Part shown: piece by piece, positions 63,101 to 64,000 of the stretch
How the letters are laid out: each line of letters opens with the position of its first letter
Numbering within the stretch: position 1 is the first letter of the stretch
DNA from: Thalassospira mesophila
GTDB taxonomy: Bacteria > Pseudomonadota > Alphaproteobacteria > Rhodospirillales > Thalassospiraceae
Length of the DNA: 64,000 nt
Assembly (NCBI RefSeq): GCF_002115755.1
Contig: NZ_JFKA01000009.1
Coordinates: 1 to 64,000 of the forward strand
Direction of reading: 5' to 3'
Position numbers and translations under genes: made by a program
Notes under the pieces: model-generated
The model's input: the letters and a program-made list of their open reading frames with translations, nothing else
Told to the model about the DNA's origin: nothing
Database searches by the model: none

Positions 63101-64000
63101 AGAGTGTCGAACTTTTAAAAACATGCTGGACGCCCGCAGCTTTTACCGCACGGGCCCTTTCTCACGATTGCCTTTTCATCACCGATGGTGATTTTTGGTC
63201 ATTGCCCGAAAATTGCCGGTGCATTCACCCCGACACACTTTCCAGTTCCGTGTTCACCGGGGTGTCTCAGACGGTTTTGGCACTTTCCCCGGGGACAGAC
63301 GCCGTACGTCGCACAGCCGGTGTATTGCGCAATATTCTTCGATCCGTCAGCGGCAAACTAAGGTTGGTTGTGCTCGGACACGGCGCTTTTGCAACCGGCG
63401 ATGATGTCGCCATCGACCCGGATCAAACCGCCGCCGCTGCCATTGTTCTGGCCGTTGCACACGAAGAACCTCGACTTTCCATTTGTTATGCCGACATAGC
63501 ACCAGACGCTGTTTCGAAATATGTCGCACCGGAACTGGCAACGGAACCAGCCCGTGACCCGATTGCTGTTTATCGCAATAACCAGCGTTATATACGCAAT
63601 TTGCAATCACTTGATACCGGTGACATGTCCGGCACCCCGACATGGCCCGATCACGGGGTTTGTGTGGTAACGGGCGGTACAGGCGGGTTTGGTTTGGCCC
63701 TCGCCGGGGAAATGGCGGCAGGTGGCAAGGTTGCGCTGGCATTTGTCGGGCGCCGGGCCGAACATGACCTTGACGAAGATACGAAAAAACAGATCCGGTC
63801 GCTACGTCATGACGGCATCGAAATTACGGTATTTTCCTGTGATGTCGCCGATGATCGATCGCTTGATGTCACACTTGCAACGATCAGGGCAACACTGGGG
63901 CCGATTACGGCCGTCGCACATGCAGCCGGTATTGCCGACGGCGGTTTTCTGGCTGTGCGTGATATGGCAGGCTTTGAAAATGCGCTTTTGGCAAAAATTG
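51160..64000 (+). CDS. Hybrid NRPS-PKS megasynthase, N-terminal 4280 residues (open at right edge)
   Basis: One uninterrupted frame. Order with landmark residues: C1 (HHLVCDG 148-154); T1 (GAHS, Ser517); malonyl-type AT (GHSIGEY, nucleophile Ser767; HAFHS 866-870); C2 (DHLCFDG 1150-1156, second His kept); A1 (TSGSTGKPKG from 1612, core Lys1943); T2 (GGHS, Ser2000); C3 (HHAICDG 2184-2190); A2 (TSGSTGRPKG from 2654, Lys2995); T3 (GGNS, Ser3063); KS (Cys3292, His3425, His3465); linker; DH-like region (His3742, Asp3906); KR (TGGTGGFG from 4171), cut by the window end. By eye the A1 code reads D-A-L-W-L-G-G-T-F-K (Val-like). A2 reads D-V-W-H-F-S-L-V-D-K, the serine code of EntF. T1 has no A domain and the KS no following AT. 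Start TTG 51160, 7 nt after GAGGGG (51147-51152). The product is predicted to be a lipopeptide-like hybrid; its identity is not proven. Confidence 0.93.
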   Translation, partial: MSEEREHHNTGVGNDHYALTSPQTAIWLDRDKGNDPARYNICNVIKFDGPLDVNALHQAIVRTDQENDALRLRFISRNGEISQFFAAAVLPTDFSIVDLRFAGNIDASACDEVERFRARPLDPDNGIHCRHQVLQLGDSQYWWVRVYHHLVCDGYTGHLMAERVSEIYNAITSDIEVPASGFKPYRDFIASDAAYPDSAAYARDLAYWQDRLAQDNPVTRFSSRALSVVTRQLQMTQVISRKKLADIQRVAKQSGTSQTSVVMATFAILLAEISGNKKPTITLPLLNRIGRNERNMLGTFSCVVPFDVDLDKYDRFSDLAKNIFTRVRRDVRHIRLSPLRMRAAKLGHKSLSGNGAFFNGLEADTPLDFKGLEAKRVTSYTGPVTDIGLLFFTDYISPDQRDGEFTWQYDANRIDKETVGKIATRFQGLLDVVIANFECTPSAIITPQQSHLNFPGLHDDAPDTNATHQLTSCISPVKTASPDEQELAKEVSRVWQELIQIDAIAPNANLFEIGAHSLLVPRAQYAFSKLAGRAITSVEIFEYPTVEMFARHVFATQIAAPIRPADNGMDAAQENQEMSPFSPATPRLLGFSANTAPDLEQKLSLYYRSLYGIGDVSDVGDLTNVLSRQPLCPVRTAIIATDRDTACQALRDPHSPMRINGVASTNSRPVILLFPGQGSQRPGMARALYDADIVSAGLIDHACKTVAALSGPQDLRDLLLAPGHGADGVERLAETQRAQPALFIFEYALADYLMRQGVQPAALAGHSIGEYVAACLAGVMSFDDALRLVVMRGRLMQKTGPGAMYAVSMAEEGVADILALFGPDLSIASVNGPRQHVMAGSVSCIDKLESYLHAQGKPGRRLVVSHAFHSAMMDPILGEFRKVVEQTTLCAPEIPMQSNLSGQWLSDDDATNPDYWISHLRNAVRFADNIKGIMAKEPDALMVECGAGTTVSRLAAVNGVTAGHCISLQPAPDAKTDQIDSTTTPLLRALAKIWVAGGNIDFAPGHDLGKAINGDVSGAGSSQGNNRIVSSFAAHPAIEGQWLARRDLPVNDSYHIVTSVRLPRNTAFSDLQGALERVIARHETLRSTFVEREGELVQRVHTHMTIPLRRLDHFEDIRNGLFDLATGPLARFGYLEQSQTRPPLLAIAIDHLCFDGLSVALLEKEITTELSGSEPSVTVSARKLAEQARQDIGGKRGKHAQAFWQDRAEQLLAPQLSTDPLADNEGQGKRLFLRLTAQQADALATLTQYRKGATQTALWTALAIAVIARHKENGSAVLALPFGGRVDQDARQSMGCFANVLPLAITPDMACGLDDLVHKVAREILSVMDVQDYPLSYLTRDLSRMAQGPVGLPFDAVSIIEINEDIHDIDDVDFGAGKFPLMIAFVQCGAGAHLAIEYHTSFYGPAWIESFADRFMTLICTWSENPSQPLGRVEFLPAVEKQHLLTALNDTGSDYPRDCGLGELLSHRTNDPHFAGHIALDDGSKTITYRELGARLAVISQQLDDIGVMPGDIVGLAAERGIDSITMLLAIAWHGAAYLPIDKSLPAGAVGGLMSECGAQTLLCDTREYNRLQELEKTFRINQLPNGAPNGKATQRQACVRAGSDLAYVMFTSGSTGKPKGVMVPNRAVVRLVANNKALPFNEDDVVAQAASLGFDAATLEIWAAVLNGGRLCIINNDALFDPEALQQAVAKGGISTMWVTASLFNRIADEAPGTFASLTRLLSGGETLSPVHLRKVRTACPNLILMNGYGPTENTTFTCLHTITDHDITSAAIPIGTPIGNTRVYILDARGEIAPINCWGELHAAGDGLARGYTGAPERTGKAFIQVAALGSERLYKTGDRARWRADGVIEFGGRNDGQIKIRGHRIELGAIEQGLVALDDIRNACVLPVGTGADAVLGAAIAADNDERETWTAMLAGHLPAYMVPERIVVLDHLPVTANGKVDRRKLREILSAAPIQHDIQAISVDAAEQFIIRQFKTLFGARGITPGSDFFALGGHSLIAMRLAGLIEEETGFRPKLQDIFSARTVANLAQLVAKGQGAPAEIALSRVQGNTFPLSSGQARLWVLQRMQPDLAVYSVPATLEINGAIDISALQHALTALEERQHALRLRFRVDPDHIDGVSQYLAPSGGWKLRLHNMDAETARYFVAQETLRPFDLDNAPMARADLITLAPDRHWLMISLHHAICDGWSMPTLLRELSTFYKTATGATAPALPGLKRHYEDFANWQKLHLTSNAGIAAIARWKNRLLPLPEPLNLPTDHTRPAERRFDGDFLDFEIDADTATLVARAADHHGTTAFNILTALVQVLLYRHCDQTDISLGMLTAGREHGALDDVIGFFVNTVPLRQNLDPQASFATHLAQTCKTVMDAQSDQAIPFETIVNAVKTPRDLSRNPLFDVLVAWQDALPEMGQFGNAELSLVESRFPYAKFDLGFYFWRKNGALCGQVEFDTALFDRATIHAFVARLNILCRDALASENNTPIARLAVMPDAERVLIDQFNTTRRNFAVERSIPAPFLDQVHKTPTASAVIDDGEELTYVRFARRAAGIAARLQAASVGPGDVVGIAVRRSVNMLAAIYGTLLAGAAYSPLDPDHPAQRRQHMLEDLGAAATVVTTTDCAELFAGHKTVLIDGCEEADLPELATGPDDLAYVLFTSGSTGRPKGVEIAHRGVLNRILWMQDAFPIGPKDVILQKTPITFDVSVWELFWWSWTGAKVVLPTPGAERDPQQIADAICQHQVTTIHFVPSMLATFLFAVESGMVDINKLSSLKRVFASGEALDSATVRRFNALLYARFGTELHNLYGPTEATVDVTWQACSPHETGAVVPIGKPIANTTVQILDPEMKALPIGVTGEIILGGVQIARGYRNRPELSAEKFPTDPKNPGDRLYRTGDLGRWRRDGTVEYLGRIDHQVKIRGFRIECGEVEIALESHPLVERAPVKAVKVGELDELHAFILGSNDLTVSDLRDHLRQHLPEYMIPARFFTINHLPQTSSGKVDRKALSGLPMTMAKRPPGSQKTVETVVSGNASQLDDLETQLCAMWQEVLPGIIPMRDDGFFELGGNSLLLLRLFEKIDAIWPGKMSIADLFANPSIARQAEHLLGQAVTVAVTPAGTTRNFANNEPIAVIGMGIRIAGADDFDCFWQDIAAGKDLVRPLPALRDAETRDLLAVMGRPVPHKFREAAYLDDIFEFDTVRFRMAPVDAGLLDPEQRLFMETALTAIEDAGYGGNALRGQKVGVFAGGGANPVWRVAMEHLPPDKAEQAFALNVPSNIVTRLSFVKDWHGPAHVIDTACSSSLVAIHHACQNLRDGSCSIAIAGGAKLLPCPPDATQGFTIDSSTARTRAFDENADGTGMGEGSVIFVLKPMSAALQDGDNIHAVIRGSAVNQDGTSSGAAAPNPAMQADVIGQAALAADIDLASLSYFEAHGTGTALGDPIEIDGLTRAFAGTDPAGDPAFIGSGKGNYGHLDGAAGALGLARAIMVLQHDQAPPQPFFHAPNKKINFLRAPVRVSNGLAKLPDRNTPRRAGVSSFGLSGINAHIIIEAAPAAPKIQNTEDTTKDCFIVAISAGNPDTLQAYGRNLLHKIAHNPELAVRDIAFTLALGRDALKHRFAVAVNSREELLGHLEQFVHGHSPSTAIASASASASASVINTGTVDAVVFNEVDAQSAIAKYLAGALLSWPVNYRAQRISLPPSPFVKKICKPEFAVKPATTKSVFQGAIETATAHSFAINIQDPAFWPVNEHKLNGQPTLVGMAVPALIAQAVIELGKNAGPVKITALSWHHALVAGAIPDGKVTLSLGNDGRAELGGRLKNGQWRVFASADWQQTEILQNADILSQDLITAKATVPVQLAAFTGQFGAISISSRWDCIVSMSCDSARTTAIRHLRLQPDYHADLQSWLFHPALADAACSMALGEGEGGLLPIGIDQITVYGGTSSEVVACGELQPSGSFDVTLFDAKTGQAVLAVKGIRFGKLRHASDKKSVELLKTCWTPAAFTARALSHDCLFITDGDFWSLPENCRCIHPDTLSSSVFTGVSQTVLALSPGTDAVRRTAGVLRNILRSVSGKLRLVVLGHGAFATGDDVAIDPDQTAAAAIVLAVAHEEPRLSICYADIAPDAVSKYVAPELATEPARDPIAVYRNNQRYIRNLQSLDTGDMSGTPTWPDHGVCVVTGGTGGFGLALAGEMAAGGKVALAFVGRRAEHDLDEDTKKQIRSLRHDGIEITVFSCDVADDRSLDVTLATIRATLGPITAVAHAAGIADGGFLAVRDMAGFENALLAKI
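62071..62100 (+). repeat. (GCAAGT)5 in-frame microsatellite in the PKS linker
   Basis: Five perfect 6-bp copies encode alternating Ala-Ser in the linker between KS and DH-like regions (about residues 3638-3647). A 6-bp unit keeps the frame, so slippage would lengthen or shorten a flexible linker without inactivating the enzyme. Confidence 0.9.

Noticed and set aside
51160..64000. Naming the synthase as the known thalassospiramide synthetase
   Set aside because: Ser/KS-DH-KR logic and likely host fit, but the A-less first module, Val-like A1 and missing right-hand part prevent a safe identification without a sequence comparison.

Overview
The window reads as a chromosomal segment of a marine-type alphaproteobacterium. 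Thalassospira or a close Rhodospirillales relative is the best guess. The reasons are TRAP and XylFGH uptake of sugars and sugar acids, a complete aerobic glycine-betaine pathway, heterotetrameric sarcosine oxidase, and a large NRPS-PKS of the general kind known from Thalassospira lipopeptide producers. No rRNA, tRNA, CRISPR array, transposase or integrase was seen. The taxonomic call is inference.

Layout. (1) 1-1359 (-): N-terminal part of a giant repeat protein with 105-residue tandem repeats, running off the left edge. (2) 1516-12915 (+): an OmpR-type regulator, then a tightly packed operon of two ABC half-transporters, an HlyD-like adaptor, a periplasmic Leu/Ile/Val-type binding protein, an HAMP-PAS histidine kinase and a CheY-like receiver, then an AraC regulator. 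This looks like a type I secretion system with its own sensory module, probably serving the divergent giant protein. (3) 13132-20075 (+): three exported proteins: a Cys-rich repeat/lectin-like protein, a TPR-plus-secretin lipoprotein and a tectonin beta-propeller. (4) 20201-28508: a small monooxygenase, then a D-xylose-type region with a ROK repressor and XylGHF transporter on the minus strand, diverging from an SDR dehydrogenase and a YjhG-like sugar-acid dehydratase. (5) 28566-35536: a second sugar-acid region (SDR, Zn alcohol dehydrogenase, mandelate-racemase-type enolase-superfamily enzyme, TRAP transporter QMP) diverging from an unusual GntR regulator across a perfect palindrome. (6) 35563-37351: AraC regulator/SDR divergent pair. 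(7) 37599-50091: betaine catabolism: soxBDAG, a dimethylglycine/sarcosine dehydrogenase, purU, a GbdR-like regulator and gbcBA. Together they would take glycine betaine to dimethylglycine, sarcosine and glycine, with one-carbon units captured on tetrahydrofolate. (8) 50092-51159: about 1.07 kb without a credible gene. (9) 51160-64000 (+): one uninterrupted frame of 4280 codons encoding the front of an NRPS-PKS, still open at the right edge.

The megasynthase is the most interesting object. Its order is C-T-AT-C-A-T-C-A-T-KS-DH-KR... The first module has no adenylation domain. A malonyl-type acyltransferase sits alone between the first T and the second C. The only ketosynthase has no AT behind it and instead carries a linker resembling trans-AT PKS. 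The second A domain carries a serine-type code and is followed directly by KS-DH-KR. That predicts a serine-derived 4-amino-5-hydroxypent-2-enoyl unit, a Michael acceptor like the one known in thalassospiramides.

Several promoters and ends are marked by clear DNA signals. There are bidirectional terminators at 28528-28559 and 42750-42791, intercistronic hairpins directly after both solute-binding-protein genes (24149-24179 and 33369-33394), a terminator at 12965-12986, and a 30-bp operator-like palindrome at 34468-34497.
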